A stretch of 64,000 nucleotides of DNA. Origin: Ruegeria sp. HKCCD4315 (lineage in GTDB: Bacteria; Pseudomonadota; Alphaproteobacteria; Rhodobacterales; Rhodobacteraceae). Shown here one piece after another: positions 16,377 through 25,261 of the stretch; the first letter of the stretch is position 1, and each line of letters begins with the position of its first letter. The position numbers and the translations under genes were made by a program. A model generated the notes under the pieces. The model was not told the DNA's origin, did not search any database, and saw only the letters and a program-made list of their open reading frames with translations. The stretch lies in assembly GCF_013112245.1 (NCBI RefSeq), contig NZ_WVRN01000001.1, positions 2,546,501 through 2,610,500 of the forward strand, written 5' to 3'.

Positions 16377-17410
16377 TCCAAGAAAAACAGACCGCCGTTG
16401 TCATCTGCCCTGGGAGGGGTACGTATAACAAACCCGAACTGGGAGTGCTGGGGCGGCAGTTTTCGGATAACGCGTTGCTGGCGCGGTTCGACCAGATGCG
16501 TAGCGCACAGGGGCAAGAAACCCTGACCGAGTTGGACGGTACGGCGCGATATTCTGTCGTGAAACATACCCGTGGCGACAACGCCTCGGCCCTGATCTAT
16601 GCCGCTACACTGGGCGATTTCCGTGCCATCAACCGCAACAAGATCGACGTGGTGGCGGTGACAGGGAATTCAATGGGCTGGTATTCGGCCCTGGCCTGCG
16701 CGGGTGCGCTGAGCGCCGAAGGTGGGTTCGAGGTCGTCAACACAATGGGCACGCTGATGCAGGGCAACATGATCGGCGGGCAACTGGTTTATCCATTCCT
16801 GAACGCGGATTGGCACCCAGATCCAGCCCGCAAGGCCAAGCTTTTGGCTCTGGTCGATCAGATCAACGGAACGGGCGCGATGCTGACTCTGTCAATTGAT
16901 CTGGGTGGAATGCTTGTGCTGGCCGGGGATGAGGCCGGGCTGGCCGCGTTCGAAAAAGCCGTACCGGTGGTACAGGACCGCTTCCCCCTGCGCCTTGCCA
17001 ATCACGCGGGCTTTCATTCACACCTTCAAGCCCCCGTGGCCGCACAGGGTCGCGCGCAGTTGGGCGCAGATCTTTTCCAACAGCCCAGTCTGCCAATGAT
17101 CGACGGTCGAGGCCAGATTTGGTGGCCGGAGGCTTGCGACACCAACGCTTTGTGGGAGTATACGCTGGGTCATCAGGTCACGGAGACCTACAACTTCACC
17201 CACGCAATAGCGCAGGCCGCACGTGAGTTCGCGCCTGACCTGTTTATTGTCACTGGTCCGGGCACCACGCTGGGCGGTGCCGTGGCACAATCCCTGATCC
17301 TCAGCAACTGGGACGGGCTGAGCGATAAGGCATCTTTCCAGAACAGGCAGCGCGAAGAACCACTGCTGGTTTCAATGGGTATGGATGATCAAAGGGCATT
17401 GGTCACTTAA
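16373..17410 (+). CDS. FabD-like acyltransferase of the lysine operon
   Basis: A 345-residue protein with the malonyl-CoA:ACP transacylase fold. The nucleophile motif is GNSMG with Ser100 where FabD has GHSLG, and the catalytic His is His215 in GFHSHL. The Arg that binds the malonyl carboxylate in FabD (in RG-LMQ) is replaced by Met125 (TMGTLMQ). The active dyad is therefore kept but malonyl selectivity probably is not. The ATGA overlap with the E1 gene ties it to the 2-oxoacid dehydrogenase step; a role in handling glutaryl or another acyl group is inferred. A plain fatty-acid-synthesis FabD is unlikely in this setting. Confidence 0.75.
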   Translation: MIQEKQTAVVICPGRGTYNKPELGVLGRQFSDNALLARFDQMRSAQGQETLTELDGTARYSVVKHTRGDNASALIYAATLGDFRAINRNKIDVVAVTGNSMGWYSALACAGALSAEGGFEVVNTMGTLMQGNMIGGQLVYPFLNADWHPDPARKAKLLALVDQINGTGAMLTLSIDLGGMLVLAGDEAGLAAFEKAVPVVQDRFPLRLANHAGFHSHLQAPVAAQGRAQLGADLFQQPSLPMIDGRGQIWWPEACDTNALWEYTLGHQVTETYNFTHAIAQAAREFAPDLFIVTGPGTTLGGAVAQSLILSNWDGLSDKASFQNRQREEPLLVSMGMDDQRALVT

Positions 17411-17458
17411 CCTGACGCCCGATCTCAAACGGGGCCAATAGCCGAGAGATTTCGCTGG

Positions 17459-18202
17459 TTAGAGGCTGACAAGTTTGTGCTGCCCGTCAGCGCCCAGGAA
17501 ACTTGTTTGACCAGACCCGAAAGCCGCTTGAAAAGCCTTGTCCGTCTTGGCCCATTCCAAAAGTGCTTTGGCTTCTTTCAACGCATCCGGCCCCGTTGGT
17601 GCAGCAGCAATCGCCGCGAGGATTTGCCGAAGTTTCGAGTTCTTGTCTGCGACGCTTGAACCAACCTCAAGTACAAGGCCAACGACCGATGGCGGGGTAT
17701 ACACATAGTCCGCATCGGATTGCGCCGCGATACGGGCCTGCAGGGCCGGAACGATGTCGACTGTGTCATGGACATAGGTCCAACTGGTAGACAGCCCCTC
17801 GATCATGGGGTTGTCGGTCCCGGCCAGCATTGTGATCGGTGTGGTTTTGTAGATCACGATTGGTTTTCCAGCCGCATAGGCAATAGAGGATTCAACAAGA
17901 CTGCCCCCGTCAGGCACACGCCCATCCATGTTAAAAACCAGACATGTGCACCGACCGATTAACTGATAAATATCCAGCGAATAAGTGACTTTGCGCACGA
18001 TCGAGAGCGCGATTTGTCCTTCCTGCGAAGAAATCTGGGGGTCAAGAAGCAGCGCCATTAACTTGCCCACTTCAAGCCCGTCACGCTGCGGTAAATAGGT
18101 TGTGAACCCCCCGGCCTCTAGCACGGCGGCAATGTTCTGCTGCTCCCAAAGATCCCCGACGCTGAACATCGGCCCCGAGCAATACACGATCTGTTCTGAC
18201 AT
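17459..18202 (-). CDS. Nucleoside 2-deoxyribosyltransferase-like protein with a helical C-terminal extension
   Basis: A 247-residue protein. Residues 6-120 match the nucleoside 2-deoxyribosyltransferase fold: VYCSGPMFS, then FNMDGRVPDGG (substrate Asp93), then SLVESSIAYAAGKPIV with Glu104 as the usual nucleophile. Family enzymes exchange or hydrolyse the N-glycosidic bond of deoxynucleosides. The C-terminal ~75 residues are an unrecognised helical segment, longer than in the plain enzyme. The gene follows the cyclase/AAA/TPR gene by 23 bases on the same strand, so both are likely one unit. Confidence 0.75.
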   Translation of the reverse strand: MSEQIVYCSGPMFSVGDLWEQQNIAAVLEAGGFTTYLPQRDGLEVGKLMALLLDPQISSQEGQIALSIVRKVTYSLDIYQLIGRCTCLVFNMDGRVPDGGSLVESSIAYAAGKPIVIYKTTPITMLAGTDNPMIEGLSTSWTYVHDTVDIVPALQARIAAQSDADYVYTPPSVVGLVLEVGSSVADKNSKLRQILAAIAAAPTGPDALKEAKALLEWAKTDKAFQAAFGSGQTSFLGADGQHKLVSL

Positions 18203-18225
18203 TTGAAAAGCTCCACAAATTGACT

Positions 18226-21200
18226 TCAGGAATTCACAGAAGCGAGGACACGGGATGCCTTTTGCGCATCCACAGTGTCAGTCCCAGGCTCAAGTGCTTT
18301 TAGGACAGTCGCCAATCGATTTCGGGTGGTCCGATCCTCGGACCCAAGCACATCGTCCAATGTCAACAACGCGCGCAATTCCAACGAGCGGGCGTGGTTG
18401 CCGCGTGCCAAGTCCACGGCTTCGGACACGCTTTCAACCGCTGCTGTGCGGTCGCCCATTGTTGCCTGAACCTCTCCCAACAATCGTTTTAGTTCAGCGT
18501 CCCAGAAATGCTGACCCAGCATCGCCGACATCTGGCTGCCCGTTTGCAACACACCCAACGCGATCTCGGGGTTGCCTTGATCTGCCTGCGCGCTGGCCAT
18601 AATGGAAAAACCCAAGCCCACAGCAGATTGGCTGCCGCTGCCCGACAGAATACCAAGCCCCGCTTCTATGTCTTGCAGACGTTTTGCAGGCTGATCGACT
18701 TTTTGACCCGCGCGCAGCAGTAGGCACAACCCTTGCCAAAACGGTATCCCAAGGTTGGCGCAGAACATCACTGTTTCGTCAGCAACCTCGTATGCGAGCT
18801 CCTCATCCCCGCGGTAATGGTGAATAAGCGCCAGATAAGACCGAGCTGCAGCAAGGCTCAGGGCGGATTCAAGCCCCTCGGCAAGAGCGACACCCTGGCG
18901 GGCCCGTCTCAGTCCGGTTTGCGCGTCCCCCAACCACCAATGCGACGCCGCTGCAGCCCCATAGGCCACAACGCCCTGATCGGTTCCAACGCCATACGTT
19001 ACGTTTGCAAAGTCATCAGGTTGATACAGCGAAACCGCTGTTTCGGCATGATCTAGCGCATCTTGCACATCGCCAATTTGGAACTTCGCATTCGCAAGCG
19101 ATGAATGCGCCCGAAGCATACCAATGCGATGGTTGGCAGGTTCTGACCACGACAATATCTGAAGTGCAAAATCGCAGGCTTTGGCGCAATCGCCTTTGCC
19201 AATCCAATATGCGGCCAGACCATTGAGCGCCGATGACCGCTCATCGTAATCCTTCAGCGTTTCCGCAATGCTCAAGGCGCGCTCCCAAACCGGGACGATT
19301 TCATCAGATCCAAATCCGCGCACACCCATCAATGCGTTGCCCAACAGTATCTGCAGCGACAGTTCTGAGTTGTGGCGCTCGGGCGTTTCCGAAGCACCCT
19401 CCAACGCTTCCAGCGCACGTCTGTACAGTGTCGCGGCATCCTCTACCGCAGCCTGCTTCGCGGCACTCCGCCCCGCTTTTTTGAACCATTCAGCGGCTGG
19501 CGTGAATTGTTCGGACGCCAGAAGGTGATAGGCGACGACAGACGGGTTCATGTCACCCTGCCCGCTGAATTGCGTCATCAACTGATCCGCCGTCGCTGCG
19601 TGAAGGGTCTTGCGTCTTTGCCGCAGCAACGTGCCATAAGCGCCGTCGCGTGTCAGAGCATGGCGGAAGAAGTAGCTGCCCGGTTGACCCGCATGACGCC
19701 GGATCAGATCAGCATCCAGCAAAACATCAATTGATGCATCCAAACCTTTGGCATCAAGTTCAGACACCGCCGCAAGCAGCGTCTGATCAAAAGCCTGCCC
19801 CAAAACCGCAGCAACTTGTGCAGTGCCTTTGGCGCTCTTGGGCAAGCGATCAAGCTGTTGCATGACAAGGCCGTCGAGCGACGTAGGAATGAGAGATTGG
19901 TGCCCGACCTCGTCACGCAGCGCTTGCCGCGTCAGTTCTTCCAGAAACAGCGGCACACCCTGCGCCCGCTCAATCAATTGCTGAATGTCTTCGGTGTTCA
20001 GACGCTGCGCAGCGTCAATCGAGCGAATAAGCTGGTGCGCCTCTGAATTTGCAAGTGTCGACAGCTCGATCACGCGACCAATCAGTTTTTTGTCGATACC
20101 GTCTTTGGCGTTCCGCGACGTGACAAGGCACAACAGCTTTGCCGGCGTTTCCCTCTGCAACATCAGATTTAGCAAGTCGATCGTTGTTGCATCGCTCCAA
20201 TGCAGATCCTCGCATACCAAAACAACGGGGCGTTGATTGGACAGAAATTCGATCCAGAGAACCAGTGTTTCCAGCGTCAGTTTGCGCAGGCTTTCAGGGC
20301 TTTCACTGGCCAAAACCGATAACTCTGGCACCCGGAGTCCCAAAAAATTGGCGATGACGGGAAACGCATTTTCCGGCCTTTCATCCCAAGCTGCCAACCC
20401 CTCGTTCAGTCGAAACGCAGCGTCTTCGGTATTCTGTGGGTCGGCTATTCCAAGGCTTTTCAACCCCAACTCGATGAACGGATGCAAAGCCGCGCCGGTT
20501 TGCAAAACATCACATCTCGCCTCTAGCCAGGTATGCGGCGTTTCGGACAGACCAGCCTGAAACGTGTCGATCAACGTGCTCTTGCCCACGCCCGGGTCAG
20601 CCACAAGGCTAACACTGGACCGTGTGCCGCTAAGCACAGCCTCGAATTCTGAGGTCAGCGTGGATAGCTCTTCCTCTCGTCCCACCAGCGTGCTGAGGGG
20701 CCGCGCCACTGATCGCTTCGCTGGCGTGGATTGGCGCAATTGATGAAGAACAACTTCATTCACAAGCCCCTTTAACCGGGCCGGGGGTTGCGGTCGGGAC
20801 GCGAATTTTCCTTTCAGAAGATGCAGTGCAGATTCGCTTGTAAAGATCGTTCCGGGCGATGCGGCTGATTGGATACGGGCAGCAACATTCACCGTTTCGC
20901 CTAATAGGATATCGCCCAAACCGTCGCTGCTTTGCCCCACGATCACAGGCCCGGCGTGGATACCCACGCGCGCTTGTAGTGGCGATTTAAGCCGGGGCTG
21001 GCCAACTTGACCCAATCCTTGCAGCATCTCAAAAGCCGCGCGCACGGCCCGTTCGGCATCGTTTTCCTGCGCCTGTGGATATCCAAAATAGACAAGAAGA
21101 CCATCGCCCAGATAATGGGCAATTTTTCCACCAAATTTCTCGAATGTCCGGCTTCCGAACTTTTGAAACGCCAGCATCAAGTCAGCGAAATCTTCGGAAT

Positions 21201-21315
21201 CCATCCTGGTGCTTAATTCGGTTGAGCCCACAACATCGACAAACGCAAGAACAAGGCGCCGACGCTCACCGCTAAGCCCAGAGTCGTTTTGAGTACCAGC
21301 GGAGGTCTTCGCCAT
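18226..21315 (-). CDS. Class III nucleotide cyclase - AAA ATPase - TPR protein
   Basis: A 1029-residue multidomain protein. Residues 20-155 form a class III cyclase domain with both metal Asp residues (FVDVVGSTEL, Asp27; YLGDGLLVYF, Asp71) and the transition-state Asn143/Arg147 pair (ETVNVAARIQ), so it looks active. An AAA_16-type ATPase follows, with Walker A ADPGVGKST (240-248) and Walker B VVLVCEDLHW (364-373). From about residue 600 to the end there are TPR-like helical repeats. ATG 21315 (MAKTSAG) is chosen because AGGTGAC precedes it; ATG 21333 is possible. Such proteins are thought to couple sensing by the ATPase/TPR part to cNMP production. Confidence 0.9.
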   Translation of the reverse strand: MAKTSAGTQNDSGLSGERRRLVLAFVDVVGSTELSTRMDSEDFADLMLAFQKFGSRTFEKFGGKIAHYLGDGLLVYFGYPQAQENDAERAVRAAFEMLQGLGQVGQPRLKSPLQARVGIHAGPVIVGQSSDGLGDILLGETVNVAARIQSAASPGTIFTSESALHLLKGKFASRPQPPARLKGLVNEVVLHQLRQSTPAKRSVARPLSTLVGREEELSTLTSEFEAVLSGTRSSVSLVADPGVGKSTLIDTFQAGLSETPHTWLEARCDVLQTGAALHPFIELGLKSLGIADPQNTEDAAFRLNEGLAAWDERPENAFPVIANFLGLRVPELSVLASESPESLRKLTLETLVLWIEFLSNQRPVVLVCEDLHWSDATTIDLLNLMLQRETPAKLLCLVTSRNAKDGIDKKLIGRVIELSTLANSEAHQLIRSIDAAQRLNTEDIQQLIERAQGVPLFLEELTRQALRDEVGHQSLIPTSLDGLVMQQLDRLPKSAKGTAQVAAVLGQAFDQTLLAAVSELDAKGLDASIDVLLDADLIRRHAGQPGSYFFRHALTRDGAYGTLLRQRRKTLHAATADQLMTQFSGQGDMNPSVVAYHLLASEQFTPAAEWFKKAGRSAAKQAAVEDAATLYRRALEALEGASETPERHNSELSLQILLGNALMGVRGFGSDEIVPVWERALSIAETLKDYDERSSALNGLAAYWIGKGDCAKACDFALQILSWSEPANHRIGMLRAHSSLANAKFQIGDVQDALDHAETAVSLYQPDDFANVTYGVGTDQGVVAYGAAAASHWWLGDAQTGLRRARQGVALAEGLESALSLAAARSYLALIHHYRGDEELAYEVADETVMFCANLGIPFWQGLCLLLRAGQKVDQPAKRLQDIEAGLGILSGSGSQSAVGLGFSIMASAQADQGNPEIALGVLQTGSQMSAMLGQHFWDAELKRLLGEVQATMGDRTAAVESVSEAVDLARGNHARSLELRALLTLDDVLGSEDRTTRNRLATVLKALEPGTDTVDAQKASRVLASVNS

Positions 21316-21495
21316 AAAGTCACCTGCGCGCAAAAATGAAAAAACATTCTGGTCAAAATCCAGCTATTGTTCAAACAAACACGCAAAGGTGTCGCGCGGT
21401 CAAGTTTTGTGATAAGTCAACGGAATAGTCAGACTTCGTGTCAAAACATCGATGCGACGCAATAAATCGTAGTTTAAACATGTTTTGGGTGGATT

Positions 21496-22917
21496 ATGGG
21501 CGACATCAGATATGTCTGTCTTTCAGATATGCATTTTGGGGCGGATAACAGCATTTTGACGCGCCTGAACGCGACGGACGGCAGTGTTGATCCGATGCAC
21601 CCCAGCGATGTTCTGATACACTTGGCGAACTGCCTGAGGCACCTCATAAACGACAATTCAGGTGATCGCCTGCCGACGCTCATTTTGAACGGGGATATTC
21701 TCGATCTGGCCTTCAGTATGGAAAACGTGGCTGCGATGGCCTTTCGCCACTTTCTTGAGTTGACCATGCCGGATGATCCCGCCGCCCGGCTTTTCGATTC
21801 CGAGATTGTGTTCATCCCCGGCAATCATGACCATCATCTTTGGGAAACCTGCCGAGAGCGACAATATGCGGATTGTCTGAGCTCAGCCGATTGGAGCACC
21901 CCCCTGCCCCGCCCACCGCACATCACTCCGATGCGCGAACCCGACGGTGTTCCCAGCTATTTTGTCAATGCAATCGCACACAGTCTTCCCTGGCTTGCAG
22001 ACGTCAAGATCAAAACCGTTTATCCCAATTACGCCATCACATCCGGTGACAAGCTTATTGTGGTCAGCCACGGGCACTTTATCGAAGAGGCATATCTGAT
22101 GGTCAGCGAGTTTGCGGACCTCCTCTACCCGAAAACAACACCGCCTGAGACAATGGAAGCCTGGGAAGCTCAGAACTTTGCCTGGATTGACTTTGTCTGG
22201 TCCGTTCTTGGCCGTTCCGGCCACATCGGTGTCGATGAGGAAAACGTTTACAACACTGAAAACAGCCCCAAGGCGATTGGATCACTGCTGGGCAGTGCGG
22301 CCCGAAATCTGGTTCTGAAAAAGGGCGGAGCGACCGGGAAAACACTTGCCAAGGGCGTCGGCGAAATGGTTGGCGCGTTGGTCGCTGACTATTTTGAACG
22401 CGGGCAGACTGACACGTTGCTCAGCGACGATGGCGCAGGCGTCAAGCGGTTCATGCAGGTTCCGGTTCAAGAACAAATCAGATCGGAATTTGGCGAGACA
22501 GCTCCGTCAAACGTGGCACTTGTTTTTGGGCACACTCACAAGCCTTTTGAAGCAATCATGCCGTTGGAGCATTTCTTTGCCCCAAGTTTCGCCGCCTACA
22601 ACAGCGGTGGATGGGTCGTGGACAGCCCTGAGGTCAAACCGCTCATCGGAGGCGCGATCGTGTTGATCGACGACGACGCCAACCTTGCCTCGCTGCGTAT
22701 GTATAACGAGTGTGATGACACCTCGGACTATCGCGTTTCGGTCCAAATCGCCGAGACGACGGACGACGCAGACAATCCGCTGTTTTCGCAACTGTCCAAA
22801 TCCATTGACCCCCAGAACTGGCCTTGGTCAGACTTTTCCAAAGCCGCCGCCGTTGCCGTCAAACAGCACAACACACGACTGGCCAGTTTTCTGAAAAACG
22901 CAGGTGATACCAGTTAG
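21496..22917 (+). CDS. Calcineurin-like metallophosphoesterase
   Basis: A 473-residue phosphoesterase with the full two-metal signature: SDMHFG (Asp11, His13), NGDILD (65-70), PGNHDHH (108-114), a VSHGHF motif and VFGHTHKP near residue 343. A long insertion lies between the last two motifs and a C-terminal tail of about 110 residues follows. It is divergent from the cyclase gene with about 180 bases between their starts. Substrate is unknown; cyclic nucleotides, nucleotides or UDP-sugars are used by relatives. Its position opposite a cyclase makes cNMP or nucleotide turnover attractive, by inference only. Confidence 0.85.
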   Translation: MGDIRYVCLSDMHFGADNSILTRLNATDGSVDPMHPSDVLIHLANCLRHLINDNSGDRLPTLILNGDILDLAFSMENVAAMAFRHFLELTMPDDPAARLFDSEIVFIPGNHDHHLWETCRERQYADCLSSADWSTPLPRPPHITPMREPDGVPSYFVNAIAHSLPWLADVKIKTVYPNYAITSGDKLIVVSHGHFIEEAYLMVSEFADLLYPKTTPPETMEAWEAQNFAWIDFVWSVLGRSGHIGVDEENVYNTENSPKAIGSLLGSAARNLVLKKGGATGKTLAKGVGEMVGALVADYFERGQTDTLLSDDGAGVKRFMQVPVQEQIRSEFGETAPSNVALVFGHTHKPFEAIMPLEHFFAPSFAAYNSGGWVVDSPEVKPLIGGAIVLIDDDANLASLRMYNECDDTSDYRVSVQIAETTDDADNPLFSQLSKSIDPQNWPWSDFSKAAAVAVKQHNTRLASFLKNAGDTS

Positions 22918-23009
22918 CGTCGGCGTGCAGTTGATTGTCGGAACGTCATGAGACTGCTCAGTCTGCGGAAAAGCACCTGCCGACAAGTTTTGCATAGCTG
23001 ATTGCAAAA

Positions 23010-23084
23010 TGGTGCCCGGGGGCGGAATCGAACCACCGACACGAGGATTTTCAATCCACTGCTCTACCCCTGAGCTACCCGGGC
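23010..23084 (-). tRNA. tRNA-Phe (anticodon GAA)
   Basis: Minus-strand 75-base cloverleaf: acceptor arms GCCCGGG / CCCGGGC, D arm GTAGCTCAGGGGTAGAGC, anticodon loop TTGAAAA (GAA), T-loop TTCGATTC, encoded CCA. It lies just downstream of the yacG gene. Confidence 0.97.
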
Positions 23085-23163
23085 ACGGGAACGACATTCG
23101 TCGTTGGGTGGAGGCGTTCTATGACTTGCCACCGGCAGTGTCCAGAGGCTTTTTTACATTTTT

Positions 23164-23346
23164 TCAGTGCGGTCGTTTCGGCATAAGGTCTTGGGCTTCA
23201 GCGTCTGCTTCAAGGTCGTCTTCGCGCTGCGAAGGGACTGCGTAAGAACCGTTCAGCCACTTGGCCAAATCAATGTCTGCGCAGCGTTTTGAGCAGAAAG
23301 GACGGAACTTCTGCACCGTGTCTTCTCCGCAGATCGGGCAGCTCAT
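23164..23346 (-). CDS. yacG: DNA gyrase inhibitor YacG
   Basis: A 60-residue zinc protein of the YacG family: CPIC (Cys3, Cys6) and FCSKRC (Cys18, Cys22) form the single zinc site, followed by the conserved RCADIDLAKWLNGSY segment and an acidic tail. In E. coli it binds GyrB and inhibits gyrase. The gene overlaps the RNase E/G gene by four bases (ATGA) and is the last of a four-gene unit. Confidence 0.92.
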   Translation of the reverse strand: MSCPICGEDTVQKFRPFCSKRCADIDLAKWLNGSYAVPSQREDDLEADAEAQDLMPKRPH

Positions 23347-24365
23347 TTCAGGATCTCCGCCAGCGGCAAACGGCTGCGTTTGCGTTGCAGTTCGAAATGT
23401 CCCAGCGGGGTCCAGCCTGCCAGAATCGTCTCGTCCGGATCCGACTTGAAAGCAGCGCGCAGAGCGGATTCGAAACCACGCCGGTCTTTTTTGGGCATCG
23501 GTGCCAGATCCAGGGTGATCTGCCCTGCCAATCCACGCACGCGCAAGGCGCGGGGCAACAGTTTGGCACAGGCAAAGTTGGCTTTGGTCCCAGCCGCCAA
23601 GGATGTGTCCGCGCCGGTATTCACATCCACTGCAACCAATGCGCGTGTAGGTTCGATATAAAGATATCCGCCACCCGGCAAAGGTTCGGAAACACCATGC
23701 GCAACATCTAACGCGTCCAGCACACCGTGAGTTTCGAAGCCTCCGGCCCGCGTGACAACCTCGGCCGGGTCTGTCCAGTCCCGCCAGGCCAGTATGTGAG
23801 GGCTGTCGCCTTCACTCAGAATCTCTGGTTCGGTGCCATCGTCATTCATCACCTGGTCCGCTTGCGCCAACATGGACGAGATGTCTTCGGCAATGTCATC
23901 CGCATCCGCACCCACGCAGCAGGAGCGAAGGATCAGGCCGTAACGGCTGTCACCCATCTGTTCATGTGCAATTTCCAGCAACTGGTCACGGACTTCTTCA
24001 TCCCTGATGCTGCGCGAAATGTTCAGGCCCGGCGCTTCGGGCGTGACAATGGCATAGCGGCTTTTAAACAGGATACGGTTGCTCACCGGAATGGCTTTGC
24101 CTGGTTCGGCATAACCACTCACCTGCACCAGAAGCATGGTGCCGGGGGCCAACCCTTTGACTTGTCGCAAGAAGGCAGGCCCATCCGGGGTTGTCAGAAA
24201 CATGCCCCCCTGCCCTTTGACCGGGCGGTCGGCACGGGCGCGATAGATCGTACCGGGCGTAGGCGCGTCCGCTGCAATCAGGAAGTCATCAAGCTTGCCG
24301 TCAACCATAAGGGCCGCGGCTTCGCGGTCCTCGATATGGTCCAGAACGATAGTGCGGCCCTTCAT
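23343..24365 (-). CDS. Ribonuclease E/G-family protein (short form)
   Basis: A 340-residue RNase E/G-like protein, much shorter than RNase G (~490 aa). It has an S1-like segment (about 35-110; [20 protein letters not shown]) and the catalytic-core motif VAVDVNTG with the metal-binding Asp, followed by a second acidic site (TLDLAPM). The Zn-link cysteines and the dimer domain of E. coli RNase E/G are not recognisable. Short forms of this type occur next to yacG and maf in Rhodobacterales. It overlaps both neighbours by four bases, so expression is coupled. Its RNA targets are unknown. Confidence 0.85.
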   Translation of the reverse strand: MKGRTIVLDHIEDREAAALMVDGKLDDFLIAADAPTPGTIYRARADRPVKGQGGMFLTTPDGPAFLRQVKGLAPGTMLLVQVSGYAEPGKAIPVSNRILFKSRYAIVTPEAPGLNISRSIRDEEVRDQLLEIAHEQMGDSRYGLILRSCCVGADADDIAEDISSMLAQADQVMNDDGTEPEILSEGDSPHILAWRDWTDPAEVVTRAGGFETHGVLDALDVAHGVSEPLPGGGYLYIEPTRALVAVDVNTGADTSLAAGTKANFACAKLLPRALRVRGLAGQITLDLAPMPKKDRRGFESALRAAFKSDPDETILAGWTPLGHFELQRKRSRLPLAEILK

Positions 24366-24940
24366 GATGCCTCGCGATATAATGGATAGCCGATACCCTG
24401 CAGCAGAGCGGCGGTTTCGGACAGGGGCAGACCGACAATGCCGGTGAACGAGCCCGAAATCCAGGGAATGAACGCGCCTGCGGGGCCTTGAATGGCATAG
24501 GCACCCGCTTTGCCCTGCCAGTCCCCTGTCGCCAGATATGCGTTGATTTCGACATCCGACAGGCGCTTGACCTTCACCTGCGAGACGACGTCACGCTGCA
24601 ATATTCGCTCCCCACGCCGTATCGCGACCGAGGTTATGACCCGGTGACGGCGACCGGACAACGCGTGCAGAAATTCGGCGGCTTGGCCTGCATCTTCGGG
24701 TTTACCCAGAATGCGACGCCCCAAAGCGACGGTGGTGTCTGCGCACAACGTGATGTCATCTCTATCCGCTTGTACCGCCTGCACTTTTTCGCGTGTGATA
24801 CGGCTGCAATAGGGAACCGGAAGCTCGCCTTTCAGCGGTGTTTCGTCGATGTCAGGGGGGCGGATGGCATCGGGCTGCACACCAAGCTGGGACAGCAGGT
24901 CCAGCCGTCTCGGGCTGCCCGATCCTAAAATAAACGCCAT
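24362..24940 (-). CDS. maf: Maf-like nucleoside triphosphate pyrophosphatase
   Basis: A 192-residue Maf protein. Conserved parts are [12 protein letters not shown] (SxSPRR substrate loop, residues 6-17), [16 protein letters not shown] (catalytic Asp), and [15 protein letters not shown] followed by [11 protein letters not shown]. It hydrolyses non-canonical or UTP/dTTP-type nucleotides to the monophosphate and pyrophosphate. The stop overlaps the next start; the infA stop is 11 bases upstream. Confidence 0.92.
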   Translation of the reverse strand: MAFILGSGSPRRLDLLSQLGVQPDAIRPPDIDETPLKGELPVPYCSRITREKVQAVQADRDDITLCADTTVALGRRILGKPEDAGQAAEFLHALSGRRHRVITSVAIRRGERILQRDVVSQVKVKRLSDVEINAYLATGDWQGKAGAYAIQGPAGAFIPWISGSFTGIVGLPLSETAALLQGIGYPLYREAS

Positions 24941-24951
24941 TGCGGCAGGCG

Positions 24952-25170
24952 TTACTTGAAACGGTAGTTGATCCGACCTTTGGTCAGATCGTACGGGGTC
25001 ATTTCGACCTGGACTTTGTCGCCGGCCAGAACGCGGATGCGGTTCTTGCGCATCTTACCTGCCGTATGTGCGATGATCTCATGGCCGTTTTCCAGCTCGA
25101 CCCGAAACGTCGCATTAGGCAGGAGTTCCTTCACGACACCGGGAAATTCGAGCGTATCTTCCTTGGCCAT
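24952..25170 (-). CDS. infA: Translation initiation factor IF-1
   Basis: A 72-residue OB-fold protein, the full length for IF-1, with the near-invariant [19 protein letters not shown] and [13 protein letters not shown] segments. ATG 25170 gives the standard start; an ATG at 25194 would add eight unlikely residues. It binds the ribosomal A site during initiation. It heads the infA-maf-RNase E/G-yacG unit. Confidence 0.97.
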   Translation of the reverse strand: MAKEDTLEFPGVVKELLPNATFRVELENGHEIIAHTAGKMRKNRIRVLAGDKVQVEMTPYDLTKGRINYRFK

Positions 25171-25235
25171 GTTGTCTCCATCATTACGTTGCACCCGCAG
25201 AATCCGCGGGGATGTGCGCTTAAATGAGCCTATTT

Positions 25236-25254
25236 CGCCCTTATTTCAAGGGCG
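25236..25254 (-). terminator. Hairpin after the nitrilase-family gene
   Basis: CGCCCTT and AAGGGCG form a perfect 7-bp stem around ATTTC, 8 bases beyond the nitrilase stop in its direction of transcription. No strong T run follows, so termination is plausible but not certain. Confidence 0.4.
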
Positions 25255-25261
25255 GAATCAC

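Noticed and set aside
22951-22964. AGACTG/CAGTCT hairpin after the phosphoesterase gene
   Set aside because: Two-base loop and no T run; too weak to call a terminator.
23727-24389. 220-codon plus-strand frame opposite the RNase E/G gene
   Set aside because: Antisense shadow of a gene with recognised catalytic motifs.
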